A stretch of DNA of 64,000 nucleotides from Streptomyces venezuelae (GCF_008642355.1 NZ_CP029193.1:3062001-3126000); one strand, 5' to 3'. Shown: positions 8,042-16,612, numbered from the stretch's first letter. The notes: generated by a model from the sequence alone, not told the origin. Numbers and translations are program-made.

Positions 8042-8700
8042 GTGAGCCGGTCCGCTACACGCGGGAGCTCCTGACGACGGCCGCCCAGAACTGCTCAAGC
8101 ATGGATGAAGTCATCGAGTTCGTAGGGGTACGCCCGTACCGCGGTCTGCGCCGCCACTTGTTCAAACGGTTCGATGACCATGGGATCGACGTCTCCCACA
8201 TCTCTCGACGCTCAAGAGGCGGACCGCACCCGAAGCCCGCGTCCGACGACCTGAGTCGCGCGGTTGCCGGGAGCACTTCGATCGCAGGCACGCTGCGCGC
8301 CCTGGGAAAACCGGAGAACGGTCGCCTGCGCGCTCTGCTGTCCCAGTGGGTGGAGGAAGACGGGCTCGACACACGACATTTCCTCGGCCAGGCCCACCAA
8401 CGAGGCCGACCGGGCCCGACACCCGTGAAAACTGCCGCGGACGTACTCATTCGGCACGACAGGCAGAACCGCACCAGGACCGTCCTGCTGCGTCGTGCCC
8501 TGGGTGAGGTCGGCGTCCCCGAGCTCTGCGACGAGTGCGGGACCCCACCCATGTGGTACGGAAAACCCATGACGCTGGAGATCGACCACGTCAACGGCGA
8601 CTGGCGCGACGACCGACGGGAGAACCTCCGGCTGCTGTGCCCCAATTGCCACGCAGTCACCAATACCTGGTGCAGGGGTGGCCGACGACGCTGCACCTAG
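8038..8700 (+). CDS. Second HNH endonuclease, paralogue of the preceding gene
   Basis: A 220-residue protein beginning inside the stop codon of the upstream HNH gene (ATGA). It has the same plan: two N-terminal modules (first ending GIDVSHI, second ending GLDTRHF), then an HNH domain with CDEC and CPNC zinc pairs and EIDHVNGDWRDDRRENLRLL. The two proteins are clearly homologous but diverged, so the tandem duplication is old or the pair was acquired together. The gene ends 35 bases before tRNA-Leu. Whether the products act together is not shown by the sequence. Confidence 0.88.
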   Translation: MSEPVRYTRELLTTAAQNCSSMDEVIEFVGVRPYRGLRRHLFKRFDDHGIDVSHISRRSRGGPHPKPASDDLSRAVAGSTSIAGTLRALGKPENGRLRALLSQWVEEDGLDTRHFLGQAHQRGRPGPTPVKTAADVLIRHDRQNRTRTVLLRRALGEVGVPELCDECGTPPMWYGKPMTLEIDHVNGDWRDDRRENLRLLCPNCHAVTNTWCRGGRRRCT

Positions 8701-8735
8701 GCAGGAGAAGGCGGACCGGTACCATGGCCGTGCAA

Positions 8736-8819
8736 GCGGCCGTGTCGTAACTGGCAGCCGAGCGGCGTTTAGATCGCCGTGGGAGAAATCCCGTGTGGGT
8801 TCGAATCCCACCGGCCGCA
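8736..8819 (+). tRNA. tRNA-Leu (anticodon TAG)
   Basis: An 84-base class II tRNA. The acceptor stem GCGGCCG pairs with CGGCCGC; the anticodon arm CGGCG-TTTAGAT-CGCCG presents TAG; a long variable arm (GGGAGAAATCCC) and the T-arm GTGGG-TTCGAAT-CCCAC are present. The 3' CCA is not encoded. A strong hairpin follows. Confidence 0.95.
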
Positions 8820-8826
8820 TCACGTG

Positions 8827-8863
8827 AGTGCCCGGCTCGCGCATCCCGCGCGAGCCGGGCACT
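8827..8863. terminator. Terminator between tRNA-Leu and rdgB
   Basis: A perfect 16-bp GC-rich stem (AGTGCCCGGCTCGCGC and complement) with a 5-base loop, 7 bases after the tRNA 3' end and just before the convergent rdgB stop. Confidence 0.9.
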
Positions 8864-8882
8864 CTTACGTGCATCGAAACCC

Positions 8883-9485
8883 TCAGCCCAACAACTCCCG
8901 CACCACCGGCACCAGCCCTCGGAACGCCACCCCCCGATGGCTGATCGCGTTCTTCTCCGCTGCCGTCAGTTCCGCGCACGTGCGCGTCTCGCCCTCCGGC
9001 TGGAGGATCGGGTCGTAGCCGAAGCCCCCCGTGCCCGCGGGGGTCGTGCGGAGGGTGCCCACGAGGCGGCCCTCGACCACTCGCTCCGTGCCGTCCGGGA
9101 GTGCCAGGGCTGCCGCGCAGGCGAAGTGGGCGCCGCGGTGGGGCGGGGCGATGTCGGAGAGCTGGGCCAGGAGCAGGTTCAGGTTCGCTTCGTCGTCGCC
9201 GTGGCGGCCCGCCCAGCGGGCGGAGAAGATGCCGGGCGCGCCGTTCAGGACGTCGACGCACAGGCCCGAGTCGTCGGCGACGGCGGGCAGGCCCGTGGCC
9301 TGGGCGAGGGCGTGGGCCTTGAGGAGGGCGTTCTCCGCGAACGTGACGCCCGTTTCCTTGACGTCGGGGATCTCGGGGTAGGCGTCCGCGCCGACGAGGT
9401 CGTGTGTGAGGCCTGCGTCGGCGAGGATCGCCCTGAGTTCGGTGATCTTGCCGTTGTTGCGGGTGGCGAGGATGAGGCGGGTCAT
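8883..9485 (-). CDS. rdgB: XTP/dITP diphosphatase (RdgB/HAM1)
   Basis: A 200-residue HAM1-family pyrophosphatase that hydrolyses non-canonical purine triphosphates (dITP, XTP) to monophosphates, keeping them out of DNA. It starts with the family signature MTRLILATRNNGKITEL and contains TFAENALLKA, VADDSGLCVD and the substrate-specificity loop GTGGFGYDPI. The length is typical. It lies downstream of rph on the same strand with the small lipoprotein gene between them; the rph-rdgB pairing is common in actinobacteria. Confidence 0.96.
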   Translation of the reverse strand: MTRLILATRNNGKITELRAILADAGLTHDLVGADAYPEIPDVKETGVTFAENALLKAHALAQATGLPAVADDSGLCVDVLNGAPGIFSARWAGRHGDDEANLNLLLAQLSDIAPPHRGAHFACAAALALPDGTERVVEGRLVGTLRTTPAGTGGFGYDPILQPEGETRTCAELTAAEKNAISHRGVAFRGLVPVVRELLG

Positions 9486-9523
9486 GGAGTCAAGTATCGC
9501 CGCCCCCGCCCACCGGCTTCCTT

Positions 9524-9563
9524 ACGGTGTGCAGACCTTCGTCACGGCGTGCAGACCTTCGTC
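9524..9563. repeat. 20-bp tandem duplication at the 3' end of the lipoprotein gene
   Basis: Two adjacent 20-base copies (TACGGTGTGCAGACCTTCGT and CACGGCGTGCAGACCTTCGT). The upstream gene's stop codon lies across the junction, and a single copy would give the same C-terminus TKVCTP followed by TAA. Confidence 0.8.
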
Positions 9564-9937
9564 AGTTCGCCCGCCGCGTCCGTGACCGGGCTGACGTCCG
9601 GCGTCGCGTCGCCCTTGTCGACCGCGTCGCGGACGTTGTCGACCGCCTTCTCCAGGTCGTCGACCGCCTTGTTGACGTCCGCGTCGTCGGTCTTGTCGCC
9701 GATCTCGTCGAGGTTCTTGCCGATGTCGTCGAGCGCCCGGTCCGCCGCGGCGGGGTCGTCGCCCGCTTTCTCGACGGCCTGCTGCAGGTCGGTGACGCTG
9801 TCGGCGATCGTGTCGGCGGTCTGGACGCAGTCGAGTGCCTTCGAGACGGCGTCGCAGCCGACGAGGCCGACGCCGGCCGGGATGACGATCAGTGCCGTGA
9901 CGACGGCGGTGGCGATGCGACGGTGGCGCGCGGCCAT
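9542..9937 (-). CDS. Small putative lipoprotein, helical
   Basis: A 131-residue protein with an N-terminal signal segment (RRIATAVVTALIVIPAGV) ending in GLVGC, a plausible though imperfect lipobox, so it is probably lipid-anchored outside the membrane. The remainder is almost entirely Asp/Ala/Lys/Val-rich amphipathic helix, likely coiled coil (for example DDLEKAVDNVRDAVDKGD). Two further cysteines (DCVQ and the C-terminal KVCTP) may pair. I recognise no family function. It lies between rph and rdgB on the same strand. Confidence 0.75.
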   Translation of the reverse strand: MAARHRRIATAVVTALIVIPAGVGLVGCDAVSKALDCVQTADTIADSVTDLQQAVEKAGDDPAAADRALDDIGKNLDEIGDKTDDADVNKAVDDLEKAVDNVRDAVDKGDATPDVSPVTDAAGELTKVCTP

Positions 9938-10046
9938 GGTTCGGTCCCCTCCCCAGGGTGCGTACGGACGCGCGGCTTCGTCCGCGCGCCCGTACTGGTA
10001 ACAACGCCCGGCAGGGGGTTGTTGGTTGCCTGTTGGACCGCGCGAA

Positions 10047-10778
<732 letters not shown>

Positions 10779-10806
10779 GTGAGGAGCCTAGCCGTAGGGC
10801 GACATG

Positions 10807-10846
10807 CGTGAGGGCCCCGTCCGGTTGTCCGGACGGGGCCCTCACG
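10807..10846 (-). terminator. Terminator after nagF
   Basis: A perfect 18-bp stem (CGTGAGGGCCCCGTCCGG and complement) with a TTGT loop, 14 bases past the nagF stop codon on the minus strand. Confidence 0.9.
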
Positions 10847-10860
10847 GTGAGTTCAGGAAC

Positions 10861-11094
10861 TCACATCATGTCTTCGATGTCCGCGGCGATCGGGTCCGCG
10901 TCGGTGCCGATGACGACCTGGATCGCGGTGCCCATCTTGACGACGCCGTGGGCGCCGGCGGCCTTCAGGGCGGCGTCGTCCACGAGGTCGGGGTCCTTGA
11001 CCTCGGTGCGCAGACGCGTGATGCAGCCCTCGACCTCTTCGATGTTGTCGATGCCGCCGAGCCCGGCAACGATCTTCTCAGCCTTGCTGGCCAT
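10861..11094 (-). CDS. nagF: PTS EIIB component for N-acetylglucosamine
   Basis: A 77-residue single-domain EIIB of the glucose/GlcNAc family. The phosphorylated cysteine is residue 24 in EGCITRLR, the family's invariant motif, followed by VVKMGTAIQVVIG. EIIB passes phosphate from EIIA to the sugar held by the EIIC permease. I start at 11094 (MASKAEKIVAGLGG); the ORF could be extended 22 residues upstream without a family match. It is divergent from nagE1, which encodes an EIIC lacking its own EIIB; this split NagF/NagE arrangement is known from S. coelicolor. Confidence 0.92.
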   Translation of the reverse strand: MASKAEKIVAGLGGIDNIEEVEGCITRLRTEVKDPDLVDDAALKAAGAHGVVKMGTAIQVVIGTDADPIAADIEDMM

Positions 11095-11245
11095 GTGTTT
11101 CTCCCTGTGTTTCTCGCGGCCGGGGGACCGCTTTGCCACGGTAACGCACGGTTGGACCATCTTCGCGGGCGGTTACGTCAGTCGTGCCCAATGATGACGA
11201 TCAAGGTGCCGGTCCCTGCCGGGCGGCGCTCCCACACGTACCGCA

Positions 11246-11261
11246 ACTGGTCTACACCAGT
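11246..11261. promoter_or_regulatory. DasR-responsive element (dre) upstream of nagE1
   Basis: ACTGGTCTACACCAGT is a 16-bp palindrome-like site matching the DasR consensus (ACTGGTCTAGACCAGT) at all but one position. It lies 44 bases before the nagE1 start, in the shared nagF/nagE1 promoter region. DasR is the GntR-family repressor relieved by glucosamine-6-phosphate. Confidence 0.9.
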
Positions 11262-11304
11262 TTTCAACGACCGCCAAACCTGGCTTGTTCCGGGAGGGAC
11301 GCCG

Positions 11305-12618
11305 ATGAGTTCCACTGCCGCAGCGGCGCCGCAGAAGAAGTGGTGGAACGGCCTGTTCCAGGGCCTGCAGAAGATGGGCCGCAGTCTTCAGCTGCCCATC
11401 GCGGTCCTGCCCGCGGCCGGCATCCTGAACCGGCTCGGGCAGCCGGACGTGTTCGGCGACGACGGTCTGGGCTGGACGAACGTCGCCAAGGTCTTCGCGG
11501 CGGCGGGCGGTTCGCTGCTCGACTCGTCGCTGGGCCTGCCGCTGCTGTTCTGCATCGGTGTCGCGATCGGCATGGCGAAGAAGTCGGACGGTTCCACGGC
11601 GCTGGCGGCGGTCACCGGCTTCCTCGTCTATTACGCGGTGCTGCGCGCGTTCCCCGACGACTGCCCCAAGGACACGACGTTCGGCGGCGCGGGCATGTGG
11701 AGCGGGGTGTGCGTGGCGGAGGACGGGACGGTGGCGCAGGCCGCGTACCAGAATCCGGGGGTGTTCGGCGGCATCGTGATGGGGCTGCTGGCCGCCTGGT
11801 TCTGGCAGCGCTACCACCGCGTGAAGCTGGTCGACTGGCTGGGCTTCTTCAACGGCCGCCGTCTCGTGCCGATCATCATGGCGTTCGTGGGTCTGGTCTT
11901 CGCGGGGCTGTGCGTCTGGATCTGGCCGCCCGTCGGTGACGCGCTGACGAGCTTCTCCAAGTGGCTGGTGGATCTGGACTGGCTGGGTTCGGGCATCTTC
12001 GGTGTCGCCAACCGGGCGCTGCTCACGGTGGGTCTGCACCAGTTCCTGAACACGTTCGTGTGGTTCCAGTTCGGGGATTACACGAAGCCGGACGGCACGG
12101 TCGTGCACGGTGACATCAACCGGTTCCTGGCGGGCGATCCGACGGCGGGCCAGTTCACCTCGGGCTTCTTCCCGATCATGATGTTCGCGCTGCCCGCCGC
12201 CGCTCTCGCGATCACGCACTGCGCGCGGCCCGAGCGGCGCAAGGTGGTCGGCGGTCTGATGCTGTCGGTGGGTCTGACGTCGTTCGTCACGGGCATCACG
12301 GAGCCGATCGAGTACTCGTTCCTCTTCATCGCGCCGCTGCTGTACGCGATCCACGCGGTGCTCACGGGTGTGTCGATGGCGGTGACGTGGGGGCTGGGGG
12401 TGAAGGACGGCTTCAGCTTCTCCGCGGGGCTGATCGACTACGTCATCAACTGGGGTCTGGCGACCAAGCCGTGGTTGATCATTCCGATCGGTCTGTGCTT
12501 CGCCGTCGTGTACTACGCGCTGTTCCGCTTCGTCATCATCAAGTTCGATCTGCACACTCCGGGACGTGAACCGGAGGAGGAGGCGGAGGCGGAGGACCGG
12601 GAGCAGACGAAGGCGTAA
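11305..12618 (+). CDS. nagE1: PTS EIIC permease for N-acetylglucosamine (NagE1)
   Basis: A 437-residue membrane permease of the glucose/GlcNAc EIIC family. It has the family N-terminus FQGLQKMGRSLQLPIAVLPA, the conserved KKSDGSTALAAVTGFLVY, a substrate-loop histidine in TVGLHQFLN and the signature GITEPIEYSFLFIAP late in the protein. EIIA and EIIB domains are absent: EIIB is supplied by nagF and EIIA by a gene elsewhere. ATG 11305 follows a GGGAGGGAC ribosome-binding site. A dre site controls it. It is a paralogue of nagE2 immediately downstream. Confidence 0.93.
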   Translation: MSSTAAAAPQKKWWNGLFQGLQKMGRSLQLPIAVLPAAGILNRLGQPDVFGDDGLGWTNVAKVFAAAGGSLLDSSLGLPLLFCIGVAIGMAKKSDGSTALAAVTGFLVYYAVLRAFPDDCPKDTTFGGAGMWSGVCVAEDGTVAQAAYQNPGVFGGIVMGLLAAWFWQRYHRVKLVDWLGFFNGRRLVPIIMAFVGLVFAGLCVWIWPPVGDALTSFSKWLVDLDWLGSGIFGVANRALLTVGLHQFLNTFVWFQFGDYTKPDGTVVHGDINRFLAGDPTAGQFTSGFFPIMMFALPAAALAITHCARPERRKVVGGLMLSVGLTSFVTGITEPIEYSFLFIAPLLYAIHAVLTGVSMAVTWGLGVKDGFSFSAGLIDYVINWGLATKPWLIIPIGLCFAVVYYALFRFVIIKFDLHTPGREPEEEAEAEDREQTKA

Positions 12619-12657
12619 TTCGTCGCGCGGGGCGGGCTGCTCGTACCCTGTATCAGG

Positions 12658-12684
12658 CCCTCGGACCCTTGGTCCGGGGGTCTT
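12658..12684 (+). terminator. Terminator after nagE1
   Basis: A 10-bp stem (CCCTCGGACC with GGTCCGGGGG, one G-T pair), loop CTT, followed by TCTTT, 40 bases beyond the nagE1 stop. Confidence 0.78.
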
Positions 12685-12757
12685 TCGGCTGTCATGTCGG
12701 GATATGGCCGACCCCACAGGAATCACGGGTTCCTTATGTCTCCTTCACCGTGCTACA

Positions 12758-12773
12758 ACAGGTCTACACCACT
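12758..12773. promoter_or_regulatory. DasR site 1 upstream of nagE2
   Basis: ACAGGTCTACACCACT matches the dre consensus core GGTCTAGACC with one substitution and lies about 100 bases before the nagE2 start. It is followed after one base by a second site. Confidence 0.88.
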
Positions 12774-12774
12774 A

Positions 12775-12790
12775 ATTGGTGTAGACCACG
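12775..12790. promoter_or_regulatory. DasR site 2 upstream of nagE2
   Basis: ATTGGTGTAGACCACG carries the core TGGTGTAGACCA, reading as a dre in the opposite orientation. The double site is the arrangement I recall from the nagE2 promoter of S. coelicolor. Confidence 0.85.
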
Positions 12791-12874
12791 CGGCCTTCTC
12801 GCCGCGTCCCCCGGAGACGCCGCCGTCCCCCACTTCCATGTCCCCAGGCGGCGCCTTGCCCACTGGAGGAAGTT

Positions 12875-14155
12875 GTGTCCACGACCGGCGCCGCCCCCGC
12901 GGCGGACAAGAAGAAGAAGGGCGCAGGCGTGATGGCCGTCATGCAGCGCATCGGCCGCAGCCTCATGCTGCCGGTCGCCGTGCTGCCCGCCGCCGCCCTC
13001 CTCGTCCGCTTCGGTCAGAACGACATGCTCGGCAAAGAGTCGTTCCCGACCTTCATCAACAAGCTCGCGGAGTACATGGCGGCCGGCGGTGGCGCGCTGC
13101 TCGACAACATGGCGCTGCTGTTCTGCGTCGGCATCGCGATCGGCTTCGCCAAGAAGTCGGACGGCTCGACGGCCCTCGCGGCCGTGACCGGCTACCTGGT
13201 CTTCCAGAAGGTGCTCGCCACCTTCACGGACAAGAACCTGCCGAAGGTCGCGTCCGTCGTGGACGGCAAGATCGTCATGAACGAGGCGCCGGTCAACGCC
13301 GGTGTGCTCGGCGGCGTGGTCATGGGCATCATCGTCGCCCTGCTCTACCAGAAGTTCTACCGGACCAAGCTGCCCGACTGGGCGGGCTTCTTCGGCGGCC
13401 GCCGTCTCGTCCCGATCCTGTCGGCCTTCGCGGGCCTGGTCGCGGGCATCGTCTTCGGTCTGATCTGGCCGGTCCTCGGCACCGGCATCCACAACTTCAG
13501 TGAGTGGCTCGTCGGTTCGGGCGCCGTCGGCGCCGGTGTCTTCGGTGTCGCCAACCGCGCGCTGATCCCCGTGGGCATGCACCACCTCCTGAACTCCTTC
13601 CCCTGGTTCCAGGCGGGCACGTACAACGACGGCGGCGTGGACTACCACGGCGACATCGCGCGCTTCCTGCACCACGACCCGAGCGCGGGCCAGTTCATGA
13701 CGGGCTTCTTCCCGATCATGATGTTCGCCCTGCCCGCCGCCTGCCTCGCGATCGTGCACTGCGCCCGTCCCGAGCGCCGCAAGGTCGTCGGCGGCATGAT
13801 GTTCTCGCTCGCGCTCACCGCCTTCGTGACCGGCGTGACCGAGCCGATCGAGTTCACCTTCATGTTCATCGCGCCGGTCCTGTACGCGATCCACGCGGTG
13901 CTCACCGGTGTCTCCATGGCGCTGACCTGGGCGCTCGGCATGAAGGACGGCTTCGGCTTCTCGGCCGGCGCGGTGGACTTCCTGCTGAACCTCGGCATCG
14001 CGAAGAACCCGTGGGGCCTGGCCCTGGTCGGCCTCTGCTTCGCCGCGGTCTACTACGTGGTCTTCCGCTTCGCGATCACCAAGTTCAACCTGCCGACGCC
14101 GGGCCGCGAGTCCGACGAGGAGCTCGCCGAGCTCCAGAAGGCCGAGGGCAAGTAG
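12875..14155 (+). CDS. nagE2: PTS EIIC permease for N-acetylglucosamine (NagE2)
   Basis: A 426-residue EIIC permease homologous to NagE1 throughout: VMQRIGRSLMLPVAVLPA, KKSDGSTALAAVTGYLVF, PVGMHHLLNSFPWFQ and VTGVTEPIEFTFMFIAP. In S. coelicolor NagE2 is the main GlcNAc transporter, and the order nagF-nagE1-nagE2 with two dre sites here is the same, so the assignment by position is good. It starts at GTG 12875 with GGAGG upstream. A run of lysines (DKKKKG) precedes the first helix. Terminator at 14180. Confidence 0.93.
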   Translation: MSTTGAAPAADKKKKGAGVMAVMQRIGRSLMLPVAVLPAAALLVRFGQNDMLGKESFPTFINKLAEYMAAGGGALLDNMALLFCVGIAIGFAKKSDGSTALAAVTGYLVFQKVLATFTDKNLPKVASVVDGKIVMNEAPVNAGVLGGVVMGIIVALLYQKFYRTKLPDWAGFFGGRRLVPILSAFAGLVAGIVFGLIWPVLGTGIHNFSEWLVGSGAVGAGVFGVANRALIPVGMHHLLNSFPWFQAGTYNDGGVDYHGDIARFLHHDPSAGQFMTGFFPIMMFALPAACLAIVHCARPERRKVVGGMMFSLALTAFVTGVTEPIEFTFMFIAPVLYAIHAVLTGVSMALTWALGMKDGFGFSAGAVDFLLNLGIAKNPWGLALVGLCFAAVYYVVFRFAITKFNLPTPGRESDEELAELQKAEGK

Positions 14156-14179
14156 TCTCCGCCCGCACTTGAGTGACGT

Positions 14180-14215
14180 AAGCCCCTCGCCGCAGGTACC
14201 AAAGGCGAGGGGCTT
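14180..14215 (+). terminator. Terminator after nagE2
   Basis: A perfect 12-bp stem (AAGCCCCTCGCC with GGCGAGGGGCTT) and a 12-base loop, 24 bases after the nagE2 stop codon. Confidence 0.88.
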
Positions 14216-14244
14216 CGTCGTGTCCGACGGCATACGGTCGAGGC

Positions 14245-15192
14245 ATGAGCGACCAGCACAGCCACCAGTACGACCACCGGCAGACCCCCCGCATCCTCGA
14301 CCTCGACCGCGAGCGTCTCGCCGCCCTGCGCGGCCACGCCCTGACCGCCTCCGTCGCCGCCGCGGAGGGCCGCACGATGGTCGCCGAGGTGTTCGCCGAC
14401 CGCGCCGCCCTGGTCCCGATGCCGGGCATGCCGGGCGTGCACAACGCCGAGCTGGTCGCGGCCTTCGGCGCCGACATCGTCGTACTGAACCTCATCGAGC
14501 GCGCCTGGGACGGCGAGCGCCTCACCCTGCCGGGCCTCGGCACCTTCACCTCCCTCACCGACCTCGCCGCGTACATCGGCCGCCCGGTCGGCATCAATCT
14601 GGAGCCGGGCGACGTACCGGAGATCCGGCGCGCGAAGCCGGAGTACGCCAAGCGGCTGATCGACATGGGTGCGGCGATGCTCTGCCTGACGGCGAACCCG
14701 GGCACGGGCGGGTCCTACGCGGGGCTCGCGCGGGTCACCGAGGAGCTGCGGGCCGGGCTCGGGGACGACGTGGCGCTGTGGAGCGGCAAGATGCACCACG
14801 CGGGGCATCCGGAGCGGGTGACGGTGGAGCGGCTGACGTCGCTGGTGGAGGCGGGTGCCGACGGTGTCGTGCTGCCGCTGCCCGGCACGTTGCCGGGTGT
14901 CACGAAGGAGCTTGCCGCGGAGGCGGTGGCGGCGGTGCAGGACGCGGGTGCGGTGGTGATGGGCGCGATCGGCACGAGTCAGGAGGGCTCGCACGCGAAC
15001 GTGGTGCCGCAACTCGCCCTGACGGCGAAGGAGGTGGGCATCGACGCACACCACTTCGGCGACTCGTTCCTGCCGGGGATGTGCGACCCGGAGGTCATGT
15101 ACGACTACTCGGTGGCGATCCGCGGCCGCCGCCACACGTGGAACAGGATGGCGCTGGGCGGCCGCGGACATCGCCGTACGACGGCGGTCTAG
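14245..15192 (+). CDS. TIM-barrel-like protein of unknown function next to the PTS genes
   Basis: A 315-residue soluble protein without signal or membrane segments. Alternating beta-strands and helices with glycine-rich strand ends (IVVLNLIER, PVGINLEPGD, AAMLCLTANPGTGG, ADGVVLPLPGT, AVVMGAIGTSQEG) fit a TIM barrel of the phosphoenolpyruvate- or phosphate-binding type. I think it belongs to the DUF7916 family, whose members often sit beside PTS genes in other bacteria, but that is recollection. The final DAHHFGDSFLPGMCDPEVMYDY is a distinctive conserved-looking block. Its place 90 bases after nagE2, in the same direction, suggests a role in amino-sugar metabolism; the intervening terminator argues for its own promoter. 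No function is assigned. Confidence 0.78.
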   Translation: MSDQHSHQYDHRQTPRILDLDRERLAALRGHALTASVAAAEGRTMVAEVFADRAALVPMPGMPGVHNAELVAAFGADIVVLNLIERAWDGERLTLPGLGTFTSLTDLAAYIGRPVGINLEPGDVPEIRRAKPEYAKRLIDMGAAMLCLTANPGTGGSYAGLARVTEELRAGLGDDVALWSGKMHHAGHPERVTVERLTSLVEAGADGVVLPLPGTLPGVTKELAAEAVAAVQDAGAVVMGAIGTSQEGSHANVVPQLALTAKEVGIDAHHFGDSFLPGMCDPEVMYDYSVAIRGRRHTWNRMALGGRGHRRTTAV

Positions 15193-15202
15193 AGCACAGG
15201 CC

Positions 15203-15955
15203 CTAGATCTCGTACGTCGCGCCGGGCGCCGCGAGGGCCGTCGGTCCCGCGTAGACCGCGCGGGCGTCGGCGAGGTTGGTCTGGGGGTCCGTCCACGGCG
15301 GGATGTGGGTGAGCAGCAACCTTCCTGCACCGGCCCGGTGGGCGGACTCCCCCGCCTCTCTGCCGTTGAGGTGCAGGTCGGGGATGTTCTCCTTGCCGTG
15401 CGTGAAGGCGGCCTCGCACAGGAAGAAGTCGGTTCCGGAGGCGAGTTCGTCCAGGGCGGAGCAGGGGCCGGTGTCCCCGGAGTACGTGAGGGACTTCCCG
15501 GCGTGCTCGACGCGGATGGCGTACGCCTCGACGGGGTGGCACATCTTCTCGGTGCGGACCGAGAACGGGCCGATGTCGAACGAGGCGGGCTTGACCGTGT
15601 GGAAGTCGAAGACCTCGCTCATCGAGGACGCCGAGGGCGTGTCCGCGTACGCCGTGGTGAGGCGCTGTTCGGTGCCCTCGGGGCCGTACACCGGGATGGG
15701 GGCGCAGCGGCCGCCTTCGTGGCGGTAGTAGCGGGCCACGAAGTACGCGCACATGTCGATGCAGTGATCGGCGTGCAGATGGCTGAGGAAGATCGCGTCG
15801 AGGTCGTACAGACCGATGTGGCGCTGCAGCTCGCCGAGGGCGCCGTTGCCCATGTCGAGCAGCAACCGGAAGCCGTCGGCCTCGACGAGGTAGCTCGAGC
15901 AGGCCGAGTCCGCGGAGGGAAACGACCCCGAGCAGCCGACGACGGTGAGCTTCAT
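15203..15955 (-). CDS. MBL-fold metal-dependent hydrolase (RNase Z-like family)
   Basis: A 250-residue metallo-beta-lactamase-fold protein. The zinc motif HLHADH is at residues 59-64, with later metal ligands in KMCHPVEAY, YSGDTGPC and LLLTHIPPW. The fold resembles cyclic phosphodiesterase and RNase Z-like hydrolases, but the substrate is unknown. The start at 15955 (MKLTVVGCSGSFP) matches the family; 22 extra upstream residues are possible but not conserved-looking. In streptomycetes this gene precedes the PemK-like gene and cysM. It is convergent with the TIM-barrel gene (10 bases apart). Confidence 0.9.
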   Translation of the reverse strand: MKLTVVGCSGSFPSADSACSSYLVEADGFRLLLDMGNGALGELQRHIGLYDLDAIFLSHLHADHCIDMCAYFVARYYRHEGGRCAPIPVYGPEGTEQRLTTAYADTPSASSMSEVFDFHTVKPASFDIGPFSVRTEKMCHPVEAYAIRVEHAGKSLTYSGDTGPCSALDELASGTDFFLCEAAFTHGKENIPDLHLNGREAGESAHRAGAGRLLLTHIPPWTDPQTNLADARAVYAGPTALAAPGATYEI

Positions 15956-16150
15956 GAAGCTGGAACCTCCGCGCTGGCAGGAGAGCTGGGGAGTGTGCGG
16001 TCCGTCGAGCGTAAGGCGCAAAAGGGCTGGTCGCTCCTCCGTCGCGGGCCGTTGTGGGCGAACTCACCTGCACTGTCACCGGTTCGGGGGGCTTGTGGGG
16101 CCGGGTGGGGCGGTGGGCGGTCGGGGATGCGCGCCGGTACGGTCGTGGGT

Positions 16151-16612
16151 ATGGACACGTCGTGGTGGCTCGCGCTGGCCGCAGTGGTGGTGCTCGCGCT
16201 CGTCGTCACCGTGGTGGACGGCTGGGGGCGCGGACCGCGGAAGCGGAGTTCCCGTCCGGCGGGCCGGACGCGCCCGCCGCGGGGTCCCCGGCGGCGGTTT
16301 CCGGCGCCGCGGGCGGCGGAGATCTGGTGGGCGCGGGTGCCGTACGAGGACGGGTCCGGCGGCAAGGACCGGCCGTGTCTGGTCCTGTCGGTGCACGGGC
16401 GGAGTGCCCGGGTCGTGAAGATCACCAGCAAATACCACGACGAGCGTGCGGGGGTGATTCCGCTGCCGCCGGGTTCGGTGGGCGATGCGGAGGGCCGCGC
16501 GAGCTTCCTGGAGACGGACGAGCTGCGGGACGTGCCGCTGGGTGATTTCCGGCGCAGGGCGGGGGTGGCGGATCCGGTGCTGTGGGATCAGGTGCGGCAT
16601 CTGGCGCGGTAG
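16151..16612 (+). CDS. PemK/MazF-like protein with N-terminal membrane anchor
   Basis: A 153-residue protein with an N-terminal transmembrane helix (WWLALAAVVVLALVVTVVDG), a basic Pro/Arg-rich linker, then a PemK/MazF-like barrel from about residue 55: EIWWARVPYEDGSGGKDRPCLVLS, with ITSKYHDERAG and FLETDELRDVPLGDF. MazF toxins are soluble RNA interferases with an antitoxin encoded beside them; here there is no adjacent antitoxin and the domain is membrane-tethered, so toxin function is doubtful. The first ATG of the helix is used. It is divergent from the MBL gene and convergent with cysM across a strong terminator. Confidence 0.82.
   Translation: MDTSWWLALAAVVVLALVVTVVDGWGRGPRKRSSRPAGRTRPPRGPRRRFPAPRAAEIWWARVPYEDGSGGKDRPCLVLSVHGRSARVVKITSKYHDERAGVIPLPPGSVGDAEGRASFLETDELRDVPLGDFRRRAGVADPVLWDQVRHLAR

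Noticed and set aside
10861..11160. Longer start for nagF at 11160
   Set aside because: The extra 22 residues do not match the EIIB family.
11173..12726. A 517-residue minus-strand frame antisense to nagE1
   Set aside because: Charged, motif-free shadow; nagE1 has complete EIIC signatures and a regulatory site.
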